64,000 nt of DNA from Mycolicibacterium komossense. GTDB taxonomy: Bacteria > Actinomycetota > Actinomycetes > Mycobacteriales > Mycobacteriaceae. Positions 15,593 through 24,071 of the stretch are shown one piece after another; the stretch's first letter is position 1; every line of letters starts with the position of its first letter. Made by a program: the position numbers and the translations under genes. Location: positions 280,524-344,523 of the forward strand of contig NZ_JACKTY010000020.1 in the NCBI RefSeq assembly GCF_025822605.1, read 5' to 3'. The notes under the pieces are model-generated. The model was not told the origin of the DNA. It did no database searches and worked only from the letters and a program-made list of their open reading frames with translations.

Positions 15593-17293
15593 GTGCCGTT
15601 CGGTCCGATTGCGCGATTCCGTCGCGGGATTCGTCCCCAGCCCCAGCCCCAGCGCCGGAGCAGGGGGCGTTCGCGCCCGACGCCGACGATCCTTCTGACC
15701 GCGATCGCGGCAACCGTCGTTCTACTGCCGTGGGCACTGGAGGGCACACCCCCCGACGCCGACCATCCCCGCGCCGCGGACACCCGACTGGCCGAACAAC
15801 CGCTGACCGGACTGGGCGGCGGAGTCACGCTTCGCGAGGTCTCCCAGCAGACCCCGTTCTCGATGGTCGCCCTGACCGGTGACGATCTGACCGGCACGTC
15901 GGCACGGATCCGCGCCAAACGCAGCGACGGCAGCTGGGGACCCTGGTACGAAGCCGAGACCGTCGAGTCCAATGGCGACGACGACGGGCCCGGCGCGGCC
16001 CACGGCCCGAAAGGCACCGAGCCGGTATTCGTCGGCATCACGACGGCAGTGCAGATCGCGGTCACCCGCCCGACCGGCGCGCCCGTCACCGTCGCACCAC
16101 CGACCGGTGGCCAGCCGGACAAGTTGGGTTACGTCCCCGCGACCACCGAACGATCGCTCGCACAAAATCTCTCGGCCGTGCTCATCACACCGCCCAAGGC
16201 GCCCGTCGACGTACAGTGGCAGCCTCCCAGCGGGGTGTTGGCCCCCGGGCAGGCGCCCAACATCATCTCGCGCGCCCAGTGGGGTGCCGACGAGTCGATG
16301 AAATGCGGTAACCCGGTTTATGACGACGGCGTCAAGGCCGCGATCGTGCACCACACGGCGGGCAGCAACGACTACGCGCCGGAGGATTCCGCGGCCATCG
16401 TCCGGGCGATCTACGCCTACCACACCAGAACACTGGGCTGGTGCGACATCGCCTACAACGCCCTGGTGGACAAGTACGGACAGGTTTTCGAGGGCCGTGC
16501 CGGCGGGATCGACCGCCCGGTCGAGGGATCACACACCGGCGGGTTCAACTGGGACACCTGGGGTGTGGCCATGCTCGGCAATTTCGATGACGTCCGACCG
16601 ACCGATATCCAGCTGCGCACCGTCGGGCGCCTGATCGGGTGGCGGCTCGGGCTGGATCACGTCGACCCGCTGGGCACCGTCGTACTGACGTCGGCTGGCA
16701 CGATCTACACGCACTTCCCGCGCGGCACCACCCCGACCCTTCCGACGATCTTCACCCATCGCGACGTCGGCAACACGGACTGCCCCGGCGCCCAGGCCTA
16801 CGCAGCGATGCCCGAAATCCGGGAGATCGCAGCACGTTTCAACGAGCCACCGAAACCGCTCACCCTCGAGGACCGGTTGCGAGGTGGCGCCATCTACGCC
16901 AAATGGCAGGCCCTCGGCGCCGGAAACAGTCCGCTCGGCGCGCCCCGCGCACCCGAAGCGGCCACTGACAGCGACACCCGCTACGTGACCTTCGACCACG
17001 GAGCCATCTACTGGTCGCCCGGTAGTGGCGCCGAACCGGTCACCGGCTCGATCTACGACGCGTGGGCCTCCCTGGGCTACGAGCGCGGGCTGCTCGGCCT
17101 GCCGACCAGCGGCGAGATCCAAGAGCCGCAGTGGGTGGTGCAGAACTTCCAGCACGGCACGCTGAACTTCGATCGCGAGACCGGCATGGTGACCAGGGTG
17201 GTTGACGGCGTCGCGCAGGAACTGCCGCCACCGCCGCCGAACGGGCCCCCCATCCAGTTGGAGCGCTTCACGCCGATCGACAAGGCCGCCTGA
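15593..17293 (+). CDS. Secreted N-acetylmuramoyl-L-alanine amidase with LGFP repeats (Rv3811 type)
   Basis: A 566-aa exported peptidoglycan amidase. The GTG start gives an Arg-rich N-region and hydrophobic signal segment (about 30-46). The PGRP/amidase_2 domain lies roughly at residues 220-420, with zinc-ligand motifs IVHHTAGS and HRDVGNTDCPG. The C-terminal part carries LGFP-type repeats (KWQALGAGNSPLGAP, AWASLGYERGLLGLPTS), which are thought to anchor proteins to the wall. The DUF-like region between signal and amidase resembles other mycobacterial PGRP proteins. Likely role: stem-peptide removal during wall turnover. Confidence 0.87.
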   Translation: MPFGPIARFRRGIRPQPQPQRRSRGRSRPTPTILLTAIAATVVLLPWALEGTPPDADHPRAADTRLAEQPLTGLGGGVTLREVSQQTPFSMVALTGDDLTGTSARIRAKRSDGSWGPWYEAETVESNGDDDGPGAAHGPKGTEPVFVGITTAVQIAVTRPTGAPVTVAPPTGGQPDKLGYVPATTERSLAQNLSAVLITPPKAPVDVQWQPPSGVLAPGQAPNIISRAQWGADESMKCGNPVYDDGVKAAIVHHTAGSNDYAPEDSAAIVRAIYAYHTRTLGWCDIAYNALVDKYGQVFEGRAGGIDRPVEGSHTGGFNWDTWGVAMLGNFDDVRPTDIQLRTVGRLIGWRLGLDHVDPLGTVVLTSAGTIYTHFPRGTTPTLPTIFTHRDVGNTDCPGAQAYAAMPEIREIAARFNEPPKPLTLEDRLRGGAIYAKWQALGAGNSPLGAPRAPEAATDSDTRYVTFDHGAIYWSPGSGAEPVTGSIYDAWASLGYERGLLGLPTSGEIQEPQWVVQNFQHGTLNFDRETGMVTRVVDGVAQELPPPPPNGPPIQLERFTPIDKAA

Positions 17294-17306
17294 CCCTCAG
17301 AAGCGC

Positions 17307-18122
17307 TTACCACCACCAGCGTTCGAGCACCCGGGCCAGCCCGTCGTCGCTGTTGGGTGCGGTCACCTCGTCGGCCGCCGCCACCGCATCAGGATGGGCA
17401 TTGCCCATCGCCACACCGTGCCCCGCCCAGCGCAGCATCGGCACATCGTTGGGCATATCGCCGAACGCGATGACGTCGGCCGCGGTGATCCCCAGCGGAT
17501 CCGCGACCTCCGCGATGCCCGTCGCCTTGCTGATACCCCGCGGCACGATCTCGATCAGGCCGTTGTTGGTGCTGTAGGTGATATCGCCATGGGCCCCCAG
17601 GTGCTTGGCCAGTTCCGCCGCCATCGTTGAACTGGCGGCGCCGGCCTTGCGGACCAACAGTTTCACCGCGGGGGCCGACAGCAGATCCTCGATCGACACC
17701 TCGGTGTTGTCCGGGTTGAGCCACGCATGCTCATAACCCGGGGAGCTGACGAACTGCGGGGTGGCGGAGTCGTGAGCGCTGCGCCCGACGCGCTCGACGG
17801 CCAGGCCGGCGCCGGGAATGGCGCGCGTCGCGATATCGGCCAGTGCGGCAAGCGCTTCCGTGGACAGTGTCCGGGCTGAGATGATCCGATCGGTGGCCGG
17901 ATCGTAGAGTACGGCGCCGTTGGCGCAGACCGCCATCGGCGCCAACCCCAATGCGTCGACGATCGGTTTGATCCAGCGCGGCGGCCGGCCCGTGGCCAAG
18001 ACGAACTGGGCGCCGGAGGCCACCGCCGCCCGGACGGCGTCGCGGGTGCGCGGTGTGACCACCTCGTCCTCGTCGAGCAGGGTGCCGTCGACATCGCTGG
18101 CGATCAACGCGGGCAATGTCAC
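17307..18122 (-). CDS. HAD-superfamily (Cof-type) phosphatase
   Basis: A 271-aa HAD hydrolase, Rv3813c type. Motif I is SDVDGTLLDEDE near residues 9-20, a TGRP segment follows, and motif IV is GDMPNDVPML near residue 225. The type IIB cap lies between. The open frame extends far upstream, but the GTG at 18122 preceded by GGAG matches the family start and overlaps the stop of the acyltransferase (GTGA). Cof-type members dephosphorylate sugar phosphates or nucleotide derivatives; the substrate here is unknown. Confidence 0.88.
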   Translation of the reverse strand: MTLPALIASDVDGTLLDEDEVVTPRTRDAVRAAVASGAQFVLATGRPPRWIKPIVDALGLAPMAVCANGAVLYDPATDRIISARTLSTEALAALADIATRAIPGAGLAVERVGRSAHDSATPQFVSSPGYEHAWLNPDNTEVSIEDLLSAPAVKLLVRKAGAASSTMAAELAKHLGAHGDITYSTNNGLIEIVPRGISKATGIAEVADPLGITAADVIAFGDMPNDVPMLRWAGHGVAMGNAHPDAVAAADEVTAPNSDDGLARVLERWWW

Positions 18123-18865
18123 CTGTTCTCCATTCGTCGACGCGCCCGCTCGGCCAGTTCGGCCTCGTCGAGCGCCCTCGCTTCCACCGGGCTCGGGGCA
18201 CCGCCGCCGAGCCGTTTCGGCACCCAGTACGCCCCCTCGGGATGCGGGTACTGCGACTGGACCCGGTCCAGCACTGCCGTCATCTCCGCGCGCATGGCGG
18301 CGGCCACCTGCTCGGCGGTACCCGTCGGCACGATCTGCGCGCCGACCGCGACGGCGATCGGGGTTTTGTTGCGGCCCAGGCTCTTCGGATGATCCTTGGT
18401 CCAAATGCGCTGGGCGCCCCAGACGATCAGCGGGATGATCGGCACCTGCGCCTCGAGCGCCATCCTGGCCGCACCCGACTTGAATTCCTTGAGCTCGAAG
18501 CTGCGGCTGATGGTCGCCTCCGGGTAGACCCCGACGATCTCGCCGTCGCGCAACTCGGTCACCGCCATGGCGTACGAATCGGCTCCCGCGGACCGGTCCA
18601 CCGGGATGGTCTTCGAATGCCGGATCAGAAAGTTGACCGGTGCGATCTTCTGCATCTCGGACTTGATCATGAACCGCATCCGGCGGCCGCGCTGTTTGGC
18701 GGCGAGTGCGGCCGGGACGAAGTCGACGTAACTGGTGTGGTTGATCGCGATCACCGCGCCGCCGATACGCGGAATGGTGTCCAGCCCGTGGAAGGTGATC
18801 GCGGTCCCGGTGGCTTTGACGGCCACCCCGGCTGCGATCTCCAAGGTGCGGAAAACCGGTTCCAT
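18119..18865 (-). CDS. PlsC-family 1-acylglycerol-3-phosphate acyltransferase-like protein (1)
   Basis: A 248-aa acyltransferase. Motif I HX4D is NHTSYVD, motif III is VGVYPEATIS, and the family block IVWGAQRIWTKDHPKSL follows. Acts on lysophosphatidate or a related lipid acceptor; the Mtb genomes have three tandem copies here (Rv3814c-Rv3816c), while this window has two. ATG at 18865 (MEPVF) aligns with the start of the neighbouring paralogue; the longer open frame upstream overlaps that paralogue and is rejected. Confidence 0.86.
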   Translation of the reverse strand: MEPVFRTLEIAAGVAVKATGTAITFHGLDTIPRIGGAVIAINHTSYVDFVPAALAAKQRGRRMRFMIKSEMQKIAPVNFLIRHSKTIPVDRSAGADSYAMAVTELRDGEIVGVYPEATISRSFELKEFKSGAARMALEAQVPIIPLIVWGAQRIWTKDHPKSLGRNKTPIAVAVGAQIVPTGTAEQVAAAMRAEMTAVLDRVQSQYPHPEGAYWVPKRLGGGAPSPVEARALDEAELAERARRRMENR

Positions 18866-18870
18866 GCCAC

Positions 18871-19656
18871 TTACCCCGGACCGGACCCGTCCGCCTGTCG
18901 GGCCGCCCTGGCCTGCGCCTTGCGGCGGGCCTCTTCGGCGTCCAGGCGTCCTGCCTCGGCAAGCGACGGGGCGCCCCCACCCAGCCGGTGTGGCACCCAG
19001 AACTCCCCTGCCGGGTGGGTGCCGTATTCGTCCTGCACTCGTTCGAGCAGGTGTTGCATGCGCGAGTGCAGCAGGGTGGTCAGATCCGCGGCGGGCAGCG
19101 TCGGCTCGATCGGTTCGCCAACCGTGATGAAGATCGGCACCTTGGGCCGCCACATCTTCTTCGGATGGTCCTTGGTCCAGATTCGCTGGGCGCCCCAGAC
19201 GATGTGCGGGACGATCGGCACGCCCGCGGCGATCGCCATCCGGGCCGCACCGGACTTGAATTCCTTGATCTCGAAGCTACGGCTGATCGTCGCCTCGGGA
19301 TACACCCCGACGAACTCGCCGGCCTTCAGCCGCTGGCAGGCCACGTCGAACGATTCCGCACCATGCTCTCGGTCGACGGGGATGTGACGCAGGCTGCGCA
19401 TGATTGGGCCGGTGATCTTGTTGTCGAAGACTTCCTTCTTGGCCATGAACCGCACTTTTCGACCCAGATGTTGCTGGTAGGCGGGAAGTCCGGCGAAGGT
19501 GAAGTCGAAATAACTGGTGTGGTTGATGGCGATGACGGCGCCGCCGGTCTTCGGCAGGTTTTCGACGCCCGAGACCGTGAAGGTCAGTCCTTGGGCCCAC
19601 CAGGTCAGCCGCGCCAACTGGATAACGGTGCCGTATACCGGTTCCACAAGCGCCAA
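18871..19656 (-). CDS. PlsC-family 1-acylglycerol-3-phosphate acyltransferase-like protein (2)
   Basis: A 261-aa paralogue of the downstream gene, 5 bp away. Motif I is NHTSYFD, motif III is VGVYPEATIS, with the same VWGAQRIWTKDHPKK block. The C-terminus is charged and Ala/Arg-rich. Start may be the ATG at 19656 or the in-frame GTG three codons in (VEPVYG), which aligns better with the paralogue. Specific lipid substrate is not known. Confidence 0.86.
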   Translation of the reverse strand: MALVEPVYGTVIQLARLTWWAQGLTFTVSGVENLPKTGGAVIAINHTSYFDFTFAGLPAYQQHLGRKVRFMAKKEVFDNKITGPIMRSLRHIPVDREHGAESFDVACQRLKAGEFVGVYPEATISRSFEIKEFKSGAARMAIAAGVPIVPHIVWGAQRIWTKDHPKKMWRPKVPIFITVGEPIEPTLPAADLTTLLHSRMQHLLERVQDEYGTHPAGEFWVPHRLGGGAPSLAEAGRLDAEEARRKAQARAARQADGSGPG

Positions 19657-19723
19657 GCCTAGTGCTCCCGAGTACGGGTCCGGCGGCGAAGGCCTGGGTT
19701 ACCTCGTCTGAGACAGTTCGAGG

Positions 19724-20401
19724 GTGAGTTCTCCGTCCGGTTCACCGCCAGTACCCGGCGTCGTTTCGCGGATCGCCGCGGGCCGGCCGGTCCGTGCGGT
19801 CTGGCTCAACGAGCTCGGCGCACTCACCTTCCGCATCGAGTGCGGCGGGGACGGCACCGAGTACGTCAAGACCGGACCAGGTGAATTCGCCGCGGAAGCG
19901 GACCGCTTGGCCTGGGCGAGCCGGTACACACCGGTGCCACGGGTGCTGGGGTACGGCAGCGACTGGCTGCACACCGCTGGACTTCCCGGCGAGTCTGCGG
20001 TGCACCCGCACTGGGTCGCCCGGCCGCAGCAGGCGGCCAGGGCAATCGGAGCCGGCCTCCGGATGTTGCACGACCGATTACCCGTCGCGTCCTGCCCGTG
20101 GGTACGCACCGATTTCGAGGACGCGCCGCCCGTGGACCGGCTGGTGGTCTGTCACGGCGATGCCTGCGCGCCCAATACCCTGATCGACGCGGACGGCCGC
20201 TTCTGCGGGCACGTCGACCTCGGCGCATTGGGGGTCGCCGACCGGTGGGCCGACCTCGCGGTGGCCACGCTGTCGCTCGGCTGGAATTACCCCGGCCTCC
20301 GGGAGGAGGACCTGCTAGAGGCGTATGGCATCGAACCCGATGCCATACGCATCGACTACTACCGGCGGTCGTGGCAGACCCCCGACCACCTCGGCGGCTA
20401 A
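19724..20401 (+). CDS. Aminoglycoside phosphotransferase-family kinase (Rv3817 type)
   Basis: A 225-aa APH(3')-like kinase. The catalytic Asp motif is VCHGDACAPNTLID and the metal-binding motif is GHVDLGALGVADRWADLA, both in the C-terminal third. The N-lobe is short. GTG start at 19724 with AGGG just before. The Mtb homologue is annotated as a possible phosphotransferase with no proven substrate; antibiotic resistance should not be assumed. It diverges from the acyltransferase genes. Confidence 0.83.
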   Translation: MSSPSGSPPVPGVVSRIAAGRPVRAVWLNELGALTFRIECGGDGTEYVKTGPGEFAAEADRLAWASRYTPVPRVLGYGSDWLHTAGLPGESAVHPHWVARPQQAARAIGAGLRMLHDRLPVASCPWVRTDFEDAPPVDRLVVCHGDACAPNTLIDADGRFCGHVDLGALGVADRWADLAVATLSLGWNYPGLREEDLLEAYGIEPDAIRIDYYRRSWQTPDHLGG

Positions 20402-20439
20402 GCTCGGTAGGGCAGCTCCACCGTCTGGAAAGGTCATCT

Positions 20440-21990
20440 GTGCAGGTCACGAGCGTTGGGCACGCCGGGTTCCGGATCGAAACCCGGGCCGGCAGCATCC
20501 TGTGCGATCCGTGGGTGAACCCCGCGTACTTCGCGTCGTGGTTCCCGTTCCCGGATAACAGCACGCTGGACTGGGACGCCCTGGGTGACTGCGACTATCT
20601 GTATGTCTCCCACCTGCACAAGGACCACTTCGACCCGGAGAACCTGCGCAGACACGTCAACAAAGACGCCGTGGTGCTGCTCCCGGATTTCCCGGTGCCC
20701 GATCTGCGTCGTGAGTTGGAGAAGCTCGGCTTCCATACGTTCTTCGAGACCACCGACTCGCATCGGCACACCGTCAGCGGGCCCAAGGGCGATCTGGAGC
20801 TGATGATCATCGCGCTGCGCGCACCGGCCGACGGCCCGATCGGCGACTCCGGGCTGGTGGTGACCGACGGCGAGACAGTCGCCTTCAACATGAACGATGC
20901 CCGGCCCGTTGACCTCGACGTGCTGGCCGAGGAATTCGGCCCGGTCGACGTGCACATGCTGCAATACTCCGGCGCCATCTGGTATCCGATGGTCTACGAC
21001 ATGCCGGCGCGGGCCAAGGAAGCGTTCGGCATCCAGAAGCGGCAGCGCCAGATGGACCGCTGCCGGCAGTACATCGCGCAGGTCGGCGCGACATGGGTGG
21101 TGCCGTCGGCCGGGCCGCCCTGCTTCCTGGATCCGGCGTTGCGGGATCTGAACGACGACCACGGCGACCCGGCCAACATCTTTCCCGACCAGATGGTGTT
21201 CCTGGAACAGATGCGCGCCGGAGGCCAGCACGGCGGGTTGCTGATGATTCCCGGTTCGACGGCCGATTTCGCTGGGGCAGAACTGAAGTCGCTTGTTCAC
21301 CCGGCGCCGGTCGAGGAAGTCGAAGCGATCTTCACCACCGGCAAGGCGGCATACATCGAGGCCTACGCCCAGCGGATGGCACCGGTACTGGCGGCCGAGA
21401 AGGCCGGCTGGGCGCCTGCCGAAGGCGAACCACTACTGGAGCCGTTGCGCGCGCTGTTCGAACCGATCATGATCCAGACCGACCAGATCTGCGACGGGAT
21501 CGGCTATCCGGTGGAGCTGCGGCTCGGCAGCGAAACTGTAGTGCTGGACTTCCCGAAACGGGTTGTGCGCGAAGCTATCCCGGACGAGAAGTTTCGCTAC
21601 GGCTTCGGGATCGCCCCCGAGCTGGTGCGCACCGTGGTGCGTGACAACGAGCCGGACTGGGTCAACACCATCTTCCTGTCCACCCGCTTCACCGCGTGGC
21701 GGGTGGGCGGTTACAACGAGTATCTGTACACCTTCTTCAAATGCCTGACCGACGAGCGAATCGCCTACGCCGACGGCTGGTTCGCCGAGGCGCATGACGA
21801 TTCCGCGTCGATCACGCTGGACGGCTGGGAGATTCAGCGCCGGTGCCCGCATCTCAAGGCAGATCTGTCGAAGTTCGGGGTGATCGACGGCTCGACGCTG
21901 ACGTGCAACCTGCACGGCTGGCAGTGGAACCTGAACAACGGCCGGTGCCTGACATCCAAGGGTCACGAACTGCGATCGGCCAAGCTGTGA
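20440..21990 (+). CDS. Metallo-beta-lactamase-fold protein with Rieske [2Fe-2S] domain (Rv3818 type)
   Basis: A 516-aa protein, same length as Rv3818. The N-terminal metallo-beta-lactamase-like domain shows SHLHKDHFDPE. The C-terminal Rieske domain has CPH (in QRRCPHLKADLS) and, after 16 residues, CNLHGWQW, the two Cys/His pairs that bind the cluster. The layout resembles CMP-N-acetylneuraminate hydroxylase-like and other UlaG-type enzymes, so a redox role on an unknown small molecule is inferred. GTG at 20440 has GGAAAGG seven bases upstream; a longer frame overlapping the kinase gene is rejected. Confidence 0.85.
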   Translation: MQVTSVGHAGFRIETRAGSILCDPWVNPAYFASWFPFPDNSTLDWDALGDCDYLYVSHLHKDHFDPENLRRHVNKDAVVLLPDFPVPDLRRELEKLGFHTFFETTDSHRHTVSGPKGDLELMIIALRAPADGPIGDSGLVVTDGETVAFNMNDARPVDLDVLAEEFGPVDVHMLQYSGAIWYPMVYDMPARAKEAFGIQKRQRQMDRCRQYIAQVGATWVVPSAGPPCFLDPALRDLNDDHGDPANIFPDQMVFLEQMRAGGQHGGLLMIPGSTADFAGAELKSLVHPAPVEEVEAIFTTGKAAYIEAYAQRMAPVLAAEKAGWAPAEGEPLLEPLRALFEPIMIQTDQICDGIGYPVELRLGSETVVLDFPKRVVREAIPDEKFRYGFGIAPELVRTVVRDNEPDWVNTIFLSTRFTAWRVGGYNEYLYTFFKCLTDERIAYADGWFAEAHDDSASITLDGWEIQRRCPHLKADLSKFGVIDGSTLTCNLHGWQWNLNNGRCLTSKGHELRSAKL

Positions 21991-22325
21991 GCGAGCCCGT
22001 CACGCAGCAGTACGACGACGGCCTGGTGCAGTTGGACCGGCATGCGATCACCCTGCGGCGCTACCATTTTCCGTCCGGGACAGCAAAGGTGATCCCGCTG
22101 CGGACGGTGACCGGATACCAGACCGAGCCGCTGGGCATCTTCATGCAACGATTCCGCATCTGGGGCAGCTCGGATCTGCGTCGCTGGTTACCGCTCGACA
22201 TCCGGCGGCCGCTGAAATCGACCCTCGTGACACTCCAGATCGCGGGCGCCAAACCGAGTCCCGCGTTCACCCCCGAACGACCCAAGGAATTCCTGGCCGT
22301 GCTCGACAGTTTGTTGGAGAAGTAG
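21987..22325 (+). CDS. Conserved hypothetical protein (Rv3819 type)
   Basis: A 112-aa protein whose GTG start overlaps the stop of the Rieske gene (GTGA), so the pair is coupled. It has no signal or membrane segment. Alternating short strands and a terminal helix (ERPKEFLAVLDSLL) suggest a small PH-like fold, but this is only an impression. Length and place match Rv3819, a protein of unknown function. In Mtb the sulfolipid genes follow; here they are absent. Confidence 0.8.
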   Translation: MSEPVTQQYDDGLVQLDRHAITLRRYHFPSGTAKVIPLRTVTGYQTEPLGIFMQRFRIWGSSDLRRWLPLDIRRPLKSTLVTLQIAGAKPSPAFTPERPKEFLAVLDSLLEK

Positions 22326-22360
22326 CCACCAGGACGTGTGCTGACCTGCGCCGAGCGCCG

Positions 22361-23230
22361 TCACGATGGCGGTTGTACGCAGTACGTCCGCGGCGGCTGC
22401 GGGTAGGCGATGGGCTTCGCGTCTGCGCCGCAAAGTGATTCGTCGCTTTTACCATCGACCCGCTTAGCGACGAGAACCGCGAACTCGGCGGAACAGTCGG
22501 CGGGTTTGAACACCCAACTCCCGGTGTCGACCGTGTAGCACTGGCCCTGCTTCAGATTCGGGATGAAGCAGTAGGCGATCGACCCGTTGGACATGCTGGC
22601 GTACAACGACTTCGCGGAGCCAACCGGCTGACCGTCTGGGCATTCGTTTGTCTCACTACGAGAGGCCAATTCGTCGACGGCCGCGGGGTCAGCACAGTCG
22701 ATGGCGATGAGATCGTTCGGTGTACCAGCGGCCGCCATATCGGCGCACTCGCCCACCTCGATTGCCGATTTCGCCTCTGTGACAACGCGGCCGGCGGCGC
22801 TGACCACCGTGACACCCAGGAGCAGTATCCCGATGACCAGCAAAATCGCCCCGGTCCGGCCATGGGTTGACGTTCGCGTCGGGGGCGCGCCTGTCCACGG
22901 CAGTGGCCCGGCGGGATAGGGCTGCGGCGGAGGGTAATAGCCATGTGGTGGCTGATAGCCCTGATGGGACGGATACTCCGGCTGCCACGGCGGTGGCCAC
23001 GGAGGCTGCGGCGGGTGCGATGGCCACGGTGGTTGCGGCGGGTGCAGCGGCGCCCGCCTCTTGGCGCGTGCCCCTCGAATCAGATACACGACGCCGAGGA
23101 CCACCAGCACGACCCCCGCCAGCGGGGCCGCCAGATGTGCGGCCGCACGGCCGGCGCCTTCCGCGTCGGCCAGATAGATCACTGCGGTCGCTAGCTCACT
23201 CGACACCGGCTCTGTCCCCACCGGATTCAC
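22361..23230 (-). CDS. Proline-rich two-helix membrane protein with secreted C-terminal domain
   Basis: A 289-aa protein. One membrane helix at about residues 33-52 is followed by a Pro/Trp/Tyr-rich cytoplasmic linker with HPPQPPW repeats. A second helix (about 127-147) leads to an exterior domain of about 140 residues with six or more Cys (GECAD, IDCAD, NECPDG, AYCF, GQCYTV, ADCSAEF). That domain resembles the LppU/septum-formation type found in many actinobacterial surface proteins. Function unknown. GTG start at 23230; divergent from the GntR regulator, sharing about 95 bp of control region. Confidence 0.7.
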   Translation of the reverse strand: MNPVGTEPVSSELATAVIYLADAEGAGRAAAHLAAPLAGVVLVVLGVVYLIRGARAKRRAPLHPPQPPWPSHPPQPPWPPPWQPEYPSHQGYQPPHGYYPPPQPYPAGPLPWTGAPPTRTSTHGRTGAILLVIGILLLGVTVVSAAGRVVTEAKSAIEVGECADMAAAGTPNDLIAIDCADPAAVDELASRSETNECPDGQPVGSAKSLYASMSNGSIAYCFIPNLKQGQCYTVDTGSWVFKPADCSAEFAVLVAKRVDGKSDESLCGADAKPIAYPQPPRTYCVQPPS

Positions 23231-23311
23231 CTTACAAAGTGCTGCCCAGGAACGGCCGAGCTTGGCAGAAGTCTTCCCGGCATCCTATTGCGGTCTGCGT
23301 GCAACGGCCTT

Positions 23312-23386
23312 ACTGTATCCAATCGTGGCACCATCACAGGAGAAACAACCCAGAGAATCCGAGAAACTGCCCATATTGGATACAGT
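23312..23386. promoter_or_regulatory. Perfect 12-bp inverted repeat, probable GntR operator
   Basis: ACTGTATCCAAT at 23312-23323 is exactly the reverse complement of ATTGGATACAGT at 23375-23386, centres 63 bp apart (six helical turns). Each half contains a TGTATCCAA core like GntR/FadR-family sites. The pair brackets the start region of the GntR gene, suggesting autoregulation, possibly by looping. Confidence 0.65.
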
Positions 23387-24071
23387 GAAGCCATCCAAGG
23401 CGCAGGAGATCCACGCCGTACTGCGGGAGCAGATCGTCTCGGGGCTGTTGGCACCCGGCCGCCGGATCGTCCAGGAGAACATCGCGGCCGAGTTCTCGGT
23501 CAGCCGTATCCCGGCCCGCGAGGCACTACACCTGCTGGCCGCGGAGGGCCTGATCACCATCGAGCCCGACGTCGGCGCCCGGGTGGCCCCGTTGAATCCC
23601 GAAGAGCTGCGCGAGGTTTACCTCATGCGAGAAGCGCTCGAGCCCATCACGGTCGCCGCGAGCGTGCCTTTCTTGACCGCTGAAGATCTGGAGCGCCTCA
23701 GTGAGCTCGTCGACGAAGGCGACGCGTTGGCCGCCGAGGGCGACATCGCCGGCTACCTGCGGATGGATGCCGAGTTCCACGATCTGATGTCGATGCGCAG
23801 CGGCATGACCCGGATCCAACGCGAGATTCACCGGCTGAAGGAAGCCAACCGACAGTTCCGCGGTGTCTACTCGCTGCTGCCCGCCAGCCTTCCGCAATCC
23901 AACATCGAGCACCGCAACCTGGTCGAGGCGTGTGAGCGCCGGGCCGCCGAAGACGCTGCCGACCTGCACCGCGTCCACATCCGGCGCACCCGACTAACCT
24001 TGGACAATCATCCCGAATGGCTCCAGACCGCAGGGGCACCCGGATCCCAGAGAATCGACGCCACCCAGTGA
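23325..24071 (+). CDS. GntR-family (FadR/FCD type) transcriptional regulator
   Basis: A 248-aa regulator from the GTG at 23325, or 228 aa from the GTG at 23385 (VKPSKAQ). The winged helix follows (IHAVLREQIVSGLLAPG..., then the recognition part VSRIPAREALHLLAAEGL). The C-terminal all-helical FCD domain (LREVYLMREALEP..., DAEFHDLM) binds a ligand, usually an organic acid. Neither start has a strong Shine-Dalgarno; the later one fits the domain boundary and leaves both operator halves outside or at the very start. It is the first gene of the catabolic operon and its stop overlaps the next start (GTGA). Confidence 0.85.
   Translation: MAPSQEKQPRESEKLPILDTVKPSKAQEIHAVLREQIVSGLLAPGRRIVQENIAAEFSVSRIPAREALHLLAAEGLITIEPDVGARVAPLNPEELREVYLMREALEPITVAASVPFLTAEDLERLSELVDEGDALAAEGDIAGYLRMDAEFHDLMSMRSGMTRIQREIHRLKEANRQFRGVYSLLPASLPQSNIEHRNLVEACERRAAEDAADLHRVHIRRTRLTLDNHPEWLQTAGAPGSQRIDATQ

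Noticed and set aside
19724..20401. Reading the APH-like kinase as an antibiotic resistance gene
   Set aside because: The family is broad and the homologue is a fixed core gene in mycobacteria; nothing shows a drug substrate.
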